Notes: generated by a model from the letters alone, not told the origin. Positions 1 through 8,561 are shown, counted from the first letter of the stretch. The stretch is 55,473 bases of DNA from Myxococcota bacterium (GCA_025934105.1 JAICYS010000007.1:1-55473), one strand, 5' to 3'. A program made the numbers and translations.

Positions 1-1
1 C

Positions 2-259
2 AGCCACTGGCTGGGTCTGGACGTCCACGACGTCGGCTTCTATTCCGAAAACGGCGCCGCCCGACCGCTGGCGCCCGGGATGGTGCTGACCATCGAGCCG
101 GGCCTCTACGTGGGCGAGGGCGTGGCGGCGCCGGCCGACTACCGGGGCCTGGGCGTCCGCATCGAAGACGACCTGCTGGTCACGGAGACCGGCTACGAGA
201 ACCTGACGGTCGCGACCCCCAAGGCCGTCGACGAGATCGAGCGTCTGACGGCTGGCTGA
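2..259 (+). CDS. pepP: Xaa-Pro aminopeptidase PepP, C-terminal end (partial)
   Basis: Only the last 85 codons are present; the gene starts before the window. The product removes N-terminal residues next to proline and belongs to the dinuclear-metal M24B peptidases. Visible family motifs are [12 protein letters not shown], with two conserved histidines, then TIEPGLY and [10 protein letters not shown], which carry the two metal-binding glutamates. The spacing of these blocks and the short C-terminal tail follow E. coli PepP closely. It ends in TGA on the plus strand, convergent with the outer-membrane protein gene on the minus strand. Start and upstream context cannot be seen. Confidence 0.95.
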   Translation, partial: SHWLGLDVHDVGFYSENGAARPLAPGMVLTIEPGLYVGEGVAAPADYRGLGVRIEDDLLVTETGYENLTVATPKAVDEIERLTAG

Positions 260-308
260 GCAGGCAGGCGGGGAGGCGGGCGGCTAGTGCACCGACGTCG
301 CCGGTGCC

Positions 309-938
309 CTAGAACTGGAACTCGACGCCGCCGCCGAAATCCAGGGTGGCGTAGTTGTGGCTGCCCTTGAAGGTGGCGTCGTAGTCGATGCGGCCGACGG
401 AGAATCCGACCTGCGCGCCCAGGCCCAGCCAGTCGAAGAAGAAGTAGTTCGCGCCGCCCACCACGCGCGCGCCCAGGCCGACGGCGTCCGAGGCGCCGTT
501 CGGAAACGCGAACAGCAAGCCGACGGCGCTCTTCAGATACGGAACCAGCGGGATGGGCGTGGCGAACGTCCAGCGCGCGCCGGCCATGGTCTCGATCATG
601 TCGCCGGTGTTGGTCCCGCAAACGCCGTTGCTGGTCGTGTCGGCGTTGCAGCCGGAATGTTCGTAGTTGACCTGCAGGTCCAACCAGATGGGCGCGACCA
701 CGCCGGAGGTCAGCTTGTACCCGTAGTCGATCGCCAGCTTGGCGCCGGTGAGCGTGTCGCCCATCCCCTGGCCGACCAGCACGTGCAACGACAGGGCGTT
801 GTCCTTCAGGAAGGGGTGGGGGCCGTGCAGCAGGTTCTCCTGCGCGCGCGCCGGCGAAGCCCAAGCTGCGACGACGGTGGCCGCGACCGCCGCCGTCGTC
901 AGCAGCGCCAGGAGTGGATTGCGGTGGCGGACTCGCAT
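309..938 (-). CDS. Putative outer-membrane beta-barrel protein
   Basis: The 209-residue product has a signal peptide (about residues 1-33: Arg-rich start, hydrophobic core LLALLTTAAVAATVVAAWA, cleavage after ARA). Alternating hydrophobic/polar strands rich in Gly and aromatics follow, ending in FGGGVEFQF with the C-terminal Phe typical of barrels recognised by the BAM complex. A Cys pair lies near residues 98-106. I chose the ATG at 938 because the longer frame opens with TTG at 983 and puts an Arg-containing stretch before the signal peptide. No specific family is recognised; a small porin-like or OmpW-like role is possible. Confidence 0.7.
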   Translation of the reverse strand: MRVRHRNPLLALLTTAAVAATVVAAWASPARAQENLLHGPHPFLKDNALSLHVLVGQGMGDTLTGAKLAIDYGYKLTSGVVAPIWLDLQVNYEHSGCNADTTSNGVCGTNTGDMIETMAGARWTFATPIPLVPYLKSAVGLLFAFPNGASDAVGLGARVVGGANYFFFDWLGLGAQVGFSVGRIDYDATFKGSHNYATLDFGGGVEFQF

Positions 939-1000
939 AGCCTGAACCCGGCGAGGATATGGAAGATCGATCGCCACGTACAATTTCTTGCAGTGGCGGT

Positions 1001-1360
1001 GTGACCGGGATCGCGCGCGCCCTGATGCTGGCCGCGCTCCTGGCCGGTTGCGCGGGACGGCACGCCGGCGCGCGGACGCTGGCCACCGTCGGCGCCATCG
1101 TGGTGGGGGCCGGCAGCGCGAGCTGGGCGGCCGGCGAACGGATCGAGGGCGCTCACCCGTCCGCGGCGACGGCGCTCGCGCGCGGGGGCTTCATCAGCGC
1201 GGCGATCGGCCTGGCCGCCGTGGTCGCGGCGGGAGGGTGGATGGCGGCCGCCGTCGCCTGCAACGCGGACCCGGACTGCCCGGAAGAGGAGACCTGCCGC
1301 GAGGTGCCGGCACCTCCGGGCGGCGTGCCGTACAAGCAGTGCGTTCCGCGCGCGCCCTGA
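1001..1360 (+). CDS. Small putative lipoprotein
   Basis: A GTG start at 1001 gives a 119-residue product that opens with a short signal sequence ending in a good lipobox (LLAGC). Two Gly/Ala-rich hydrophobic segments and a Cys-rich C-terminal tail with four cysteines follow. An alternative ATG at 959 adds 14 residues but overlaps the divergent gene's upstream region and weakens the signal peptide. No clear ribosome binding site precedes either start. I do not recognise the family; export and lipidation are inferred from the lipobox only. Confidence 0.5.
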   Translation: MTGIARALMLAALLAGCAGRHAGARTLATVGAIVVGAGSASWAAGERIEGAHPSAATALARGGFISAAIGLAAVVAAGGWMAAAVACNADPDCPEEETCREVPAPPGGVPYKQCVPRAP

Positions 1361-1371
1361 TCGGCTGGCGA

Positions 1372-2766
1372 TCAGGTGTCGATGTCGAGGTCGGTCCACT
1401 CGTCCGCCGAGCGGTTGGCGGCCGGTGGCGTGCGCAGGGCGGGCTCGGACCATTCGTCGTGGTCGACCACCTTGACGGCTGGGCTGCTGGGGCGAGGCGG
1501 GGGCGGCGGCTCTTCCGCCTGCTCGGAGCTGCGCAGGTCCATGGGCAGCGTCTTGCGCCGCTCTTTCTTCTTCGTCAGCAGGATGGGCGCGGCCTGCAGG
1601 TTCGGGTTGGTGACGTCGAAGCGGACCGGGGGCGGTTCGGGCGGCGCGCCGGCGGTGGCGACCGGGCCCGACGGGCGGCGCGCCGGGGCGGCCTGGGCGG
1701 CGTTCCGCTCGAGCGAGCGCCGGTAGCGAACCGACCCGTAGCACTGCTGCAGCTCGTCCCGCAGCTCCTCCATCGACTGGTGCCGCTTGAGGGGGTCCTT
1801 GGCCAGCGCCTTCATGATCAGCGTCTCGGCCTCGGGCGTGATCTCGGCGGCCGGCGCGCGCTGGCGCGGCGGCATGACCGGCTCCGAGACGACCTTCAGC
1901 ATGACGTCGACGGCGGTCTCGCCCGCGAACGGGATCGTGCCGGTCAGGATCTCGTAGAAGATGATGCCCAGCGCGTAGATGTCCGTGCGCGGGTCCGAGA
2001 CGCCGATGCGCGCGGTCTCGGGCGCCATGTACTCGGGCGTCCCGAACACCACGCCCTGCTGCGTGACCCGCCCTTCGGCCACGTTCGGGTCGCGCACCTT
2101 GGCGACGCCGAAATCCAGGATCTTGACGAAGTCGAAGCCCTTCTCCCGCTCGGTCACCGTGTGCGTGCCGCTCTCGTCGCTGATCTGGCGAATCAGCTCG
2201 CGCCGCCCTTCGCGCGGCGTCAGCATGATGTTCTCGGGCTTGAGGTCGCGGTGGACGATCCCCTGGGCGTGGGCGGCGGCCAGCGCCCCGGCGATCTGGT
2301 TCACGATGGTGATGGCGCGCAGCAGCTCCAGCCGGCGCTCCCGCTGCAAGAGCGCGTCCAGCGGCTCGCCGCGCAGGAACTCCATCACGAAGAACACCGT
2401 CCCGTCGCTGGACTTGCCGAAGTCGGTGATGTCGACGATGTTCGGGTGGTTGATCAGGCTGGCCGCGCGGGCCTCGCGCAAGAAGCGCTTGATCGACTCC
2501 TCGCGGCCGCCGTAGCCGTCGTGGAGGATCTTCACGGCGACTTCCTTGCCGATGTAGACGTGCTCGGCGCGGTAGACCACGCCCATCCCGCCGCGGCCGA
2601 CGATCTCGTGCAGCTTGTACTTGCCGACCGTCGTCCCGGCGCGGGCGTCGGCGGCGATCACTTTGGGGATCACTCTGTTCACGGGCGGCTCGCGCGTTGA
2701 ATCGGAGGACTGCCTGTCGCGGGGGCCCGGGGGGGAACCTCTCGGGGCACTGTCACCCTCAAGCAT
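1372..2766 (-). CDS. Hanks-type serine/threonine protein kinase
   Basis: The 464-residue protein has a complete eukaryotic-like kinase domain at about residues 47-340: glycine loop GRGGMGVVY, Lys in VAVKIL, catalytic loop HRDLKPEN, DFGVAK metal motif and GTPEYMAPE activation segment. All catalytic residues are present, so it should be active. An insert of about 25 residues separates HRDLKPEN from DFG. The 120-residue C-terminal tail is rich in Pro, Arg and acidic residues and has no membrane segment, so this is a soluble kinase without an extracellular sensor. It is divergent from rph, with about 120 bp between them. Substrate unknown. Confidence 0.93.
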   Translation of the reverse strand: MLEGDSAPRGSPPGPRDRQSSDSTREPPVNRVIPKVIAADARAGTTVGKYKLHEIVGRGGMGVVYRAEHVYIGKEVAVKILHDGYGGREESIKRFLREARAASLINHPNIVDITDFGKSSDGTVFFVMEFLRGEPLDALLQRERRLELLRAITIVNQIAGALAAAHAQGIVHRDLKPENIMLTPREGRRELIRQISDESGTHTVTEREKGFDFVKILDFGVAKVRDPNVAEGRVTQQGVVFGTPEYMAPETARIGVSDPRTDIYALGIIFYEILTGTIPFAGETAVDVMLKVVSEPVMPPRQRAPAAEITPEAETLIMKALAKDPLKRHQSMEELRDELQQCYGSVRYRRSLERNAAQAAPARRPSGPVATAGAPPEPPPVRFDVTNPNLQAAPILLTKKKERRKTLPMDLRSSEQAEEPPPPPRPSSPAVKVVDHDEWSEPALRTPPAANRSADEWTDLDIDT

Positions 2767-2887
2767 GCCCTCCCGAATTACGTATTCCTAGTGTTTTTCC
2801 GACGAGCCACAAGGGGCCACCCGCACCACAGTGTGCGCGGCCGCGTACACCGGCGCGCGGCGTGCGAGTTCGTCGTATGGTGGGGCC

Positions 2888-3598
2888 ATGCGACCCGACG
2901 GACGTCGACCGGACGAACTGCGCCCCATTTCGATCACCCCCGATTGCAACCGCTACGCGGAGGGGTCGGCGCTGATCGCCTTCGGCGAGACGCAGGTCAT
3001 CTGCACCGCGTCGGTCGAGGAGAAAGTGCCGGGGTTCCTCGAGGGGCAGGGGCGCGGCTGGGTGACCGCGGAATACGCGATGCTGCCGCGCTCGACGCAC
3101 ACGCGCTCGTCGCGCGCCGGGGGCGGGCGCGGGCAGGAGATCCAGCGCCTGATCGGCCGTTCGCTGCGGGCCGCCGTCGACACCAAGGCCATGGGCCCGC
3201 GCCAGATCACCATCGACTGCGACGTGATTCAGGCCGACGGCGGGACGCGGACGGCGGCCATCACCGGCGGGTGGGTGGCGCTGGCGCTGGCGTTGCGGCG
3301 GCTGCAGCGCGCCGGCAAGATCACCAAGCAGCCGCTGCGCCAGCCGGTGGCGGCCATCTCGGCCGGGATCATCGACGGGGAGGCGCGCGTCGACTTGCCC
3401 TACGCCGAAGACTCGCAGGCCGAGGCCGACTGCAACTTCGTCATGACCGGCGACGGCCGGTTCGTCGAGATTCAGGCCACCGCCGAGAAGGACGCCTTTT
3501 CCGCCGAGCAGTACGGGGCGCTGGTGGCGCTGGCGTCGAACGCCATGAAGACGCTGTTCGCGCGCCAGCAGGAGGCGCTGGGCCGGGGCCGGCCGTGA
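2888..3598 (+). CDS. rph: Ribonuclease PH
   Basis: The 236-residue product has the usual length of RNase PH, which trims tRNA 3' ends phosphorolytically. Conserved blocks are [13 protein letters not shown] at the N terminus, the Arg/Gly-rich stretch [20 protein letters not shown] at the phosphate site, [19 protein letters not shown] and [12 protein letters not shown]. The ATG at 2888 is chosen because family members begin with exactly this RPDGR segment; a GGTGGGG stretch precedes it. The stop codon overlaps the GTG start of rdgB, a pairing seen in many bacteria that links tRNA processing with nucleotide-pool cleansing. Confidence 0.96.
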   Translation: MRPDGRRPDELRPISITPDCNRYAEGSALIAFGETQVICTASVEEKVPGFLEGQGRGWVTAEYAMLPRSTHTRSSRAGGGRGQEIQRLIGRSLRAAVDTKAMGPRQITIDCDVIQADGGTRTAAITGGWVALALALRRLQRAGKITKQPLRQPVAAISAGIIDGEARVDLPYAEDSQAEADCNFVMTGDGRFVEIQATAEKDAFSAEQYGALVALASNAMKTLFARQQEALGRGRP

Positions 3599-4203
3599 AG
3601 GTCGTCGTCGCCACCCGGAACCGAGGCAAGCTGCGCGAGCTGGTCCCGTTGCTGTCGGAGGCGGGGTTGGGGCTGGAGCTGGTGACCATCGACGATCTGG
3701 CGCCCCAGGCCGAGTTGCGCGAGGACGGCGACACATTCGACGCCAACGCCTTCGCGAAGGCGCGGCAGGCGGCGGCCGCCACCGGCCTGCCGGCGCTGGC
3801 CGACGACTCGGGGCTGGAGGTCGACGCGCTGGGCGGCGCGCCGGGGGTGTACTCGGCCCGCTACGCCGGGCCGGGCGCCGACGACGCGCGCAACAACGCC
3901 AAGCTGCTGGCGGCGCTGCGCGCGTCGCCGGCGCCGCGGACCGCCCGCTACCGGTGCGTGGCGGCCTACGTCGACCCCGCGCGCGGCCTGGAGATGGCGC
4001 GCGCCGGAAGCTGCGAGGGGGAGATCCTGGCCGACCCGCGCGGCGACGGCGGGTTCGGCTACGACCCGCTGTTCCTGGTGCCCGCCCTCGGGCGCACGAT
4101 GGCCGAATTGCCGCTGGAGCAGAAGAACCGTCTCTCGCACCGAGCGGCCGCGTTCCGCGCGCTGGCCGATGCGCTGAGGGGCGCCCTCTTTAGTGCCGGG
4201 TGA
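3595..4203 (+). CDS. rdgB: XTP/dITP diphosphatase (RdgB/HAM1 family)
   Basis: The 202-residue product hydrolyses non-canonical purine triphosphates (XTP, dITP, ITP) to monophosphates, keeping them out of DNA and RNA. Visible motifs are [10 protein letters not shown] at the N terminus, [14 protein letters not shown] with the catalytic Asp, [11 protein letters not shown] and the SHRAAAF block near the C terminus. It starts at a GTG that overlaps the rph stop codon (GTGA), so translation is probably coupled. The last 14 bases overlap the 3' end of a convergent small membrane-protein gene. Confidence 0.95.
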   Translation: MKVVVATRNRGKLRELVPLLSEAGLGLELVTIDDLAPQAELREDGDTFDANAFAKARQAAAATGLPALADDSGLEVDALGGAPGVYSARYAGPGADDARNNAKLLAALRASPAPRTARYRCVAAYVDPARGLEMARAGSCEGEILADPRGDGGFGYDPLFLVPALGRTMAELPLEQKNRLSHRAAAFRALADALRGALFSAG

Positions 4204-4432
4204 GCACCAGGTAGAAGACCAAGGTCATGCCGCCGACGACGAAGGCGGAGATGGCCAAGCCGATGCGCTCGCGCAGGCGGCGCCGGCGTTTCTCGTCACG
4301 CAGCTGGCGGCGCCCGCCGCGGGTGCGGCGGCGCATGGACGCCTGACGGTAATACTCTTCCCACGCGTCCCACGACTGCGAGAGCACGGATGGCTGAGCT
4401 TCGCCATTGCTGGCCGACGGGGCTTCCTGCAT
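4190..4432 (-). CDS. Small single-span membrane protein
   Basis: An 80-residue product. The N-terminal half is polar, followed by a strongly basic stretch (about residues 33-56, many Arg) and one hydrophobic segment near residues 58-76. This order predicts an inner-membrane anchor with the basic region in the cytoplasm. Its 3' end overlaps rdgB by 14 bases in convergent orientation. I do not recognise the family. Support comes from a clean ATG-to-stop frame and the ordered basic-then-hydrophobic pattern. Confidence 0.5.
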   Translation of the reverse strand: MQEAPSASNGEAQPSVLSQSWDAWEEYYRQASMRRRTRGGRRQLRDEKRRRRLRERIGLAISAFVVGGMTLVFYLVLTRH

Positions 4433-4499
4433 GGCGCGCCTACATTAACGCCTTCGACACCGTTTGCAACCGGGTCGCCGGCCGGCGCGCCGCGTGAGG

Positions 4500-4598
4500 T
4501 CAGCCGACGTCGGGATGCCCGGCGCGGCGGACCACCGCCACCGACGCCAGGAACGGGATGGCCAGCAACAGCGCCGCGACCAGAGCTCGGGTCACCAT
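4500..4598 (-). CDS. Possible 32-residue membrane miniprotein
   Basis: A short ATG frame encodes 32 residues with a single hydrophobic stretch (ALVAALLLAIPFLASVAVV) followed by a basic end (RRAGHPDVG). Nothing else is seen in this gap between two divergently placed genes. No convincing ribosome binding site precedes it, and a frame this short can occur by chance in G+C-rich DNA. Confidence 0.2.
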   Translation of the reverse strand: MVTRALVAALLLAIPFLASVAVVRRAGHPDVG

Positions 4599-4652
4599 GG
4601 AAACGACATCGACGCCCGTCGCCCACCACTTGAGTGGCGGCGGCCCATCCCC

Positions 4653-5132
4653 ATGCTGCTTCACATGGGGACGGACGGGACGGGTGGTCGGCTGACCGTG
4701 GCGCTCAAGGATCGACCTGACCGCTTGCCGCTCGTGGCCGACCTGCTGATGGACGCGGCGTACGCGGACGACCGGCTGGAGGGCGAGGAGAAGAGCGCGG
4801 TGAAGCGGATGCTGCGCGAAATCCTGGAGGTGCCGAGCTTGCCGATCGATCTCGACTTTCGCGTCGACGAGTTTGACCCGAAGGCGTTCGACCGCGACAG
4901 AGTCCTGGCGGCGTTCGCGGCCGATCCGAAGCCGCTGAAGCAGCGGCTGCTGGAGCTGGTGGCCGCCGTGCACGCGGCCGACGGCGAGATCGATTTCGCC
5001 GAGGACGCGCAGCTGCGCGAGGTCGGGGCGGGCCTGGGCCTGGCGCCCGAGGACTTTCAAGACCTGGTCGTCGAGGTGGTCGAGGAGATCGACCTCGGCG
5101 AGGACCTGGGCCGGCTGCGCTACGGCGAGTAG
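4653..5132 (+). CDS. TerB-like protein
   Basis: The 159-residue product is mainly helical and acidic. It resembles the TerB/tellurite-resistance fold: a repeated helical pattern with DLLMDAAYADDRLEGEEKSAV near residues 25-45 and LVAAVHAADGEIDFAEDAQLREVGAGLGL near residues 105-130, each with the A-D-G/R-x-[IL]-x-x-x-E signature that positions acidic metal ligands. Two in-frame ATGs exist at 4653 and 4665; neither has a strong ribosome binding site. Function is uncertain; TerB-like domains occur in stress and membrane-associated modules. Confidence 0.7.
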   Translation: MLLHMGTDGTGGRLTVALKDRPDRLPLVADLLMDAAYADDRLEGEEKSAVKRMLREILEVPSLPIDLDFRVDEFDPKAFDRDRVLAAFAADPKPLKQRLLELVAAVHAADGEIDFAEDAQLREVGAGLGLAPEDFQDLVVEVVEEIDLGEDLGRLRYGE

Positions 5133-5151
5133 GCCGCCGCCCGGCCGGCGG

Positions 5152-6195
5152 CTACCACCGGGCGTTGCGGGCCATCTCCAGCGCCTTTTCGGGCCACCAG
5201 GCGCCCGCCGCCGGGCCGTGGTTGCAGCGGCCGTCGGACTCGCCGGGCGGCTTCAGCCAGTAGAACGCGTCGCAGAGCGGGTCGCCGGTGTTGGTGGTGG
5301 GCGGCGAGCCCAGCGCGCGGCCGTCGGGGTTGCACCAGGCGCGCTCGTCGTCGCCGGACACGCCCGCGGGGGGCCCATTGCCGTTCCGCCCGGTGTCGAT
5401 GATGAAGTGCTTGCCGCCCAGCAGGGCCGAGAGCTGGTGCCCGTACCGCAGGAGGTCGGCGGTGGCTTGATAGTTCGAGACGTTCAGCGAAAAACCGTCG
5501 GCCAGAGCGATCCCCGCCGCCTGCAGGCGCGGCGCCATCTCCGCGGCCTTCACCCAGGCCGAGTGGCCCGCGTCGAGGTAGACGGCGGTTCCGGGCAGGG
5601 CCGTCAGCTTCTCGACCGCGTAGCGGAGCATGGCGATGCGCTCGGCCTGCTTGGCCGGCGACAGGCACTTGGTGAGCAGCGGCAGCCCGTCGGGCTCGAG
5701 CACCACGACGGCGCGCCGCGAGCCGATCCCGTTCGCCACCTTGTCGATCCAGGCGTGGTACCCCTGGACGGAGCCGGCGCCCCCCGCCGAGTAGCCGCCG
5801 CAGTCCCGGTAAGGCAGGTTGTAGAGGATCATGACCGGCAGGCCGCCGGCGCGCGTGCGCACCAAGACGTAGGTCTTCACCGCCGTCTCGATCTGCGGGA
5901 ACCAGTTGCCCATCCACCCCGCCGAGGGCTGGCCGGCGATCTTGTCCATGGCCGCGGCGTCGGCGGGACGGGTGGCGCGCCACTGGTCGGCGGTGCGCCG
6001 GGCGTTCGACTCGGGATCCAGCACCCAGTACGCGTCCTTGAACGGGTTCTCGCCCTTGCGGCGGGGCGACGTCATGCTGGCCCGCGGCTGACCGGCGGCG
6101 CCCGAGGCGGGGATGGTGGCGGGGCCCGGCGGGATCACACAGGCGGCGGCCAAGACCGCAATCGGCGCTGTCCACCGCAGGCCTCGAAGCGACAT
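5152..6195 (-). CDS. Glycoside hydrolase family 6 (cellulase-type), exported
   Basis: The 347-residue product has a signal peptide that may end in a lipobox (VLAAACV), then a GH6 catalytic domain. Family blocks in order are GNWFP, ILYNLPYRDCGGYSAGG with the proton-donor Asp, VVLEPDGLP, YLDAGHSAW, SLNVSNY, IDTGRNGNGP, WCNPDGRALG and DAFYWLKPPGESDG with the late acidic residue. GH6 enzymes invert the anomeric configuration and cut beta-1,4-glucan as endoglucanases or cellobiohydrolases; the loops that would tell them apart cannot be judged here. No carbohydrate-binding module is attached. It stands alone, convergent with the TerB-like gene. Confidence 0.92.
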   Translation of the reverse strand: MSLRGLRWTAPIAVLAAACVIPPGPATIPASGAAGQPRASMTSPRRKGENPFKDAYWVLDPESNARRTADQWRATRPADAAAMDKIAGQPSAGWMGNWFPQIETAVKTYVLVRTRAGGLPVMILYNLPYRDCGGYSAGGAGSVQGYHAWIDKVANGIGSRRAVVVLEPDGLPLLTKCLSPAKQAERIAMLRYAVEKLTALPGTAVYLDAGHSAWVKAAEMAPRLQAAGIALADGFSLNVSNYQATADLLRYGHQLSALLGGKHFIIDTGRNGNGPPAGVSGDDERAWCNPDGRALGSPPTTNTGDPLCDAFYWLKPPGESDGRCNHGPAAGAWWPEKALEMARNARW

Positions 6196-6208
6196 GCCCG
6201 CTTGGATA

Positions 6209-7435
6209 TCACGCCGCCGGCGGCAGCAGCCGCCGGAACGTCAGGCCCTGAACGATGATCGAGAAGACGACCACCATGTACGTCATCGCCAGCAGCAAAG
6301 AGCGCGCGGGCAGCGCCGGGGCGACGGCCAGCGCCAGCGCCACCGCCAGCCCGCCGCGCAGGCCGCCCCAGGTCAGGATGCGGACCGCGCGCGGCGGGAA
6401 GCTCTTGCGGGACAGGGCCACCAGCGTTCCGCCCACGCTCAGCCAGCGGGCCAGGAGCACGGTGGGGACGGCCAGCGCGCCGGCCGCCAGCACGCGCCAC
6501 CCGAAGGGGATGATCAGCACCTCGAACCCGAGCACGGTGAAGAGGCCGACGTTCAAGAACTCGTCGATGAGCTCCCAGAACGTGTCCAGGTGTTCGATGG
6601 TGTGCGCCGACATGGCGCGCGCGCGGCCGGTGTTCCCGATCAGCAGCCCGGCGACCACCACCGCCAGCGGCCCCGACGAGCCCAGCGCGGAGGCCAGCGC
6701 GTACACCCCCATGGCCAGCGCCACGGTCAGGAAGACTTCGACCTGGTAGTTGTCGACGGTGCGCAGCAGCCGGTACGTCAGCCAGCCGAACAGCAGGCCA
6801 AGGGCGATCCCGCCGATCACCTCGCGCGCCAGCAGCAGGGCGACCTCGGCCGCGCCCGACGTCCTGCCGCCCGCCACGCCCGCCAAGACGAAGAACAACA
6901 CCACGCCGACCCCGTCGTTGAACAGCGACTCTCCGGCGATCTGGACCTGGAGGCGCTTCGGCGCGCCGGTCGAGCGCAGCATGGCCAGCACCGCGATGGG
7001 ATCGGTGGGCGAGATGAGCGCGCCGAACAGCGCCGCGGCGCCGATCCCGATCGGCAACCCCACCGCGCGCCCGATCAGCACCGTGACCGCGGTGACGATC
7101 GCCGTCGAGACCACCACGCCGACGGTGGCCAGGACGCCCACGATCAGCCGCTCGCCCCACAGGGCGTCGAGGTCGACCTCCAGCGAGCCCGAGAACAGCA
7201 GGAACGCCAGGACCACGTTCAGCAGCGTGTCGCGGAATTGCAGCCGCTCGGCCACCGATTCGGCCCAGCCGCCGAGGGGCAGCCCCAGCGCGTTCGCGAC
7301 CGTGAGCGGGACCGAGACCGCCAGCGCCAGCACCATCACGCCGATGGTGGTGGGCAGCTTGATCCAGCGGTCGTTGATGAAGCTGAACAGCGCGGCGATC
7401 GCCATCACCGCGGCGAACACCGGAAACGCGGCCAC
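6209..7435 (-). CDS. Na+(K+)/H+ antiporter, CPA1 family
   Basis: A 408-residue membrane protein with about 12 hydrophobic segments. Family blocks are LFSGSLEVD, ALISPTDPIAVLAM, AGESLFNDGVGVVLF with the ion-binding Asp pair region, and TWGGLRGGLAVALAL. No cytoplasmic C-terminal domain is present; the protein stops just after the last membrane helix. I place the start at a GTG two bases after the stop of the upstream gene, because the longer frame reads through that gene's coding sequence and adds 27 polar residues. The arrangement suggests translational coupling with the LiaF-like gene. Confidence 0.9.
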   Translation of the reverse strand: MAAFPVFAAVMAIAALFSFINDRWIKLPTTIGVMVLALAVSVPLTVANALGLPLGGWAESVAERLQFRDTLLNVVLAFLLFSGSLEVDLDALWGERLIVGVLATVGVVVSTAIVTAVTVLIGRAVGLPIGIGAAALFGALISPTDPIAVLAMLRSTGAPKRLQVQIAGESLFNDGVGVVLFFVLAGVAGGRTSGAAEVALLLAREVIGGIALGLLFGWLTYRLLRTVDNYQVEVFLTVALAMGVYALASALGSSGPLAVVVAGLLIGNTGRARAMSAHTIEHLDTFWELIDEFLNVGLFTVLGFEVLIIPFGWRVLAAGALAVPTVLLARWLSVGGTLVALSRKSFPPRAVRILTWGGLRGGLAVALALAVAPALPARSLLLAMTYMVVVFSIIVQGLTFRRLLPPAA

Positions 7436-7437
7436 GG

Positions 7438-8106
7438 CTACCGGTTGTCGGGGACTTCGGGCAGCGCGCGGCGCTGGCGGCGCTCTTCCAGACGCTGGCG
7501 CCGCCGGGCCCGCCACTCGCTCTCGCCGGGGAGCCGCATGCTGATGTCGACCCCGCCCATGACCGCGATGCCGCGCACCCGCAAGAGCGGCGCGTCCGGA
7601 TCGGGCGTGGGGGGCGACCGGTTCACGTTTTGAAAGCCGCCCATGACGGCGGTGCCGTGCACCTCCACGGCCAAGCCGGGCGGAACCAGGATCTGGACGC
7701 CGCCGAAGATGGCCTTGACCTCGAGATCGATCACGCCGCGCGGGAACCGCGCCTCGCGCAGGTCCAGGTTGGCGCCGCCCATCATGGCCACCACCTTGAA
7801 CCGCCGCGGGACCGTCCAGGAGCCGCGCCGATCGACGCCGCCGAACACCGCGTAGACCGTCTGGGGTGGCGCCTCGGCGGCGTCGCCGGCCGGCACCAGC
7901 GCCACCGAGGACGCGGGCGCCGTGATCGAGGCCGCGTTGGGCAGGTCGGCCAGCAGCGCCTGGATCTCGGCGATCGAGTCGGTGGTGTGGACCCGGGTCA
8001 CGCGCCGCTCGAACTCGTCGACGTCCATCGCGTCCTGCGCGAAGGCATCTGACAACACCGCGATGGCGCGCTCTCGCGCGTCGTGGACCCGTTCAAGCGC
8101 CGCCAT
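7438..8106 (-). CDS. DUF1707 / LiaF-like C-terminal domain protein
   Basis: The 222-residue product has an N-terminal DUF1707-type helical segment (about residues 5-55, with the DVDEFERRV core) and a C-terminal beta-rich domain (about residues 85-200). That domain has repeated V-x-A-[MI]-[MF]-GG units and resembles the cell-wall-active antibiotic response domain of LiaF. No membrane segment is visible. In Firmicutes the LiaF domain inhibits the LiaRS two-component system; whether that applies here is unknown. It is the first gene of a two-gene run with the antiporter. Confidence 0.75.
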   Translation of the reverse strand: MAALERVHDARERAIAVLSDAFAQDAMDVDEFERRVTRVHTTDSIAEIQALLADLPNAASITAPASSVALVPAGDAAEAPPQTVYAVFGGVDRRGSWTVPRRFKVVAMMGGANLDLREARFPRGVIDLEVKAIFGGVQILVPPGLAVEVHGTAVMGGFQNVNRSPPTPDPDAPLLRVRGIAVMGGVDISMRLPGESEWRARRRQRLEERRQRRALPEVPDNR

Positions 8107-8115
8107 GCCCGCATC

Positions 8116-8167
8116 TTACCCTTGAACCGGCAGCTCGACGACGACGGTGACGCCCTTTCCCGGCGAT
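8116..8167 (-). pseudogene. Histidine-kinase C-terminal tail remnant
   Basis: Read on the minus strand and ending in TAA at 8116-8118, this frame encodes RSPGKGVTVVVELPVQG. That is the typical last strand and G2-box region of HATPase_c domains (S-x-P-G-K-G-[TV]-T-hydrophobic-x-L-P). The kinase-like reading ends at the edge of the palindromic sequence starting at 8168, and no upstream kinase body is found. I read it as the surviving tail of a destroyed kinase gene. Confidence 0.45.
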
Positions 8168-8332
8168 CTCGTGCACCGCCGTCGAAATCGCGTCACGTTC
8201 GGCCGACGATCCGCGCCGGACGCTTCGTTGCTTCTCCTCACAATACCTGCGGGTATTCCTCGTCGTCGCGCCTCGCGTCCAGCGCGGCTTGTCGGCCTCG
8301 GCGTTGACGCTATTTCGACGGCGGTGCACGAG
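8168..8332. repeat. 165-bp imperfect palindrome
   Basis: The outer arms 8168-8194 and 8306-8332 are inverted copies with 26 of 27 bases matching. Further inward, 8201-8223 and 8277-8299 match at about 20 of 23 positions in inverted orientation. The centre is AATACCTGCGGGTATT at 8242-8257, a 6-bp inverted repeat around TGCG. The three layers share one centre near 8250, so the segment could fold into a single long hairpin. Such structure suits a MITE-like element or a palindromic intergenic repeat; no transposase is nearby. Confidence 0.75.
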
Positions 8333-8561
8333 CGCTTCCCTCAGATGTTGGCGGACGCGCACGCTTCGGTCATCGTCCGGCGGCATCGAGGCGCTGTTCC
8401 GGATCGGCGAGGCGTTGGTGATCGCGGCCCAGGATCGCGATGAGGGCCAGCCCCCCGGCCAGCGCGATGCCGAGAGGTCCGGAGCATCGCGGCTTGCGAT
8501 GCCGGCGCCGGTCGAATCGAGCAAAACGCAACAAATCCCGCATGCTAAGGTGCGCGCCGCC

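Larger units (their letters stand above)
8107..8561. other. 455-bp gap with kinase remnant and large palindrome
   Basis: No intact gene is seen between the LiaF-like gene and trmH. The gap holds the C-terminal tail of a histidine kinase on the minus strand, a long imperfect palindrome, and a short minus-strand stretch around 8380-8470 that encodes one hydrophobic segment without a proper start. It looks like decayed sequence. Confidence 0.6.

Noticed and set aside
988..2700. 570-codon plus-strand frame opposite the Ser/Thr kinase gene
   Set aside because: Its Arg/Gly/Asp-rich composition without motifs is what the opposite strand of a G+C-rich gene gives; the kinase on the minus strand has every catalytic motif.
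4653..5132. Functional tellurite-resistance locus
   Set aside because: Only a TerB-like domain is seen; no terC, terD or terZ neighbours exist.
6113..7633. 506-codon plus-strand frame opposite the antiporter
   Set aside because: The Arg/Gln/His-rich sequence is the complement of membrane-helix codons; the antiporter has clear CPA1 motifs.
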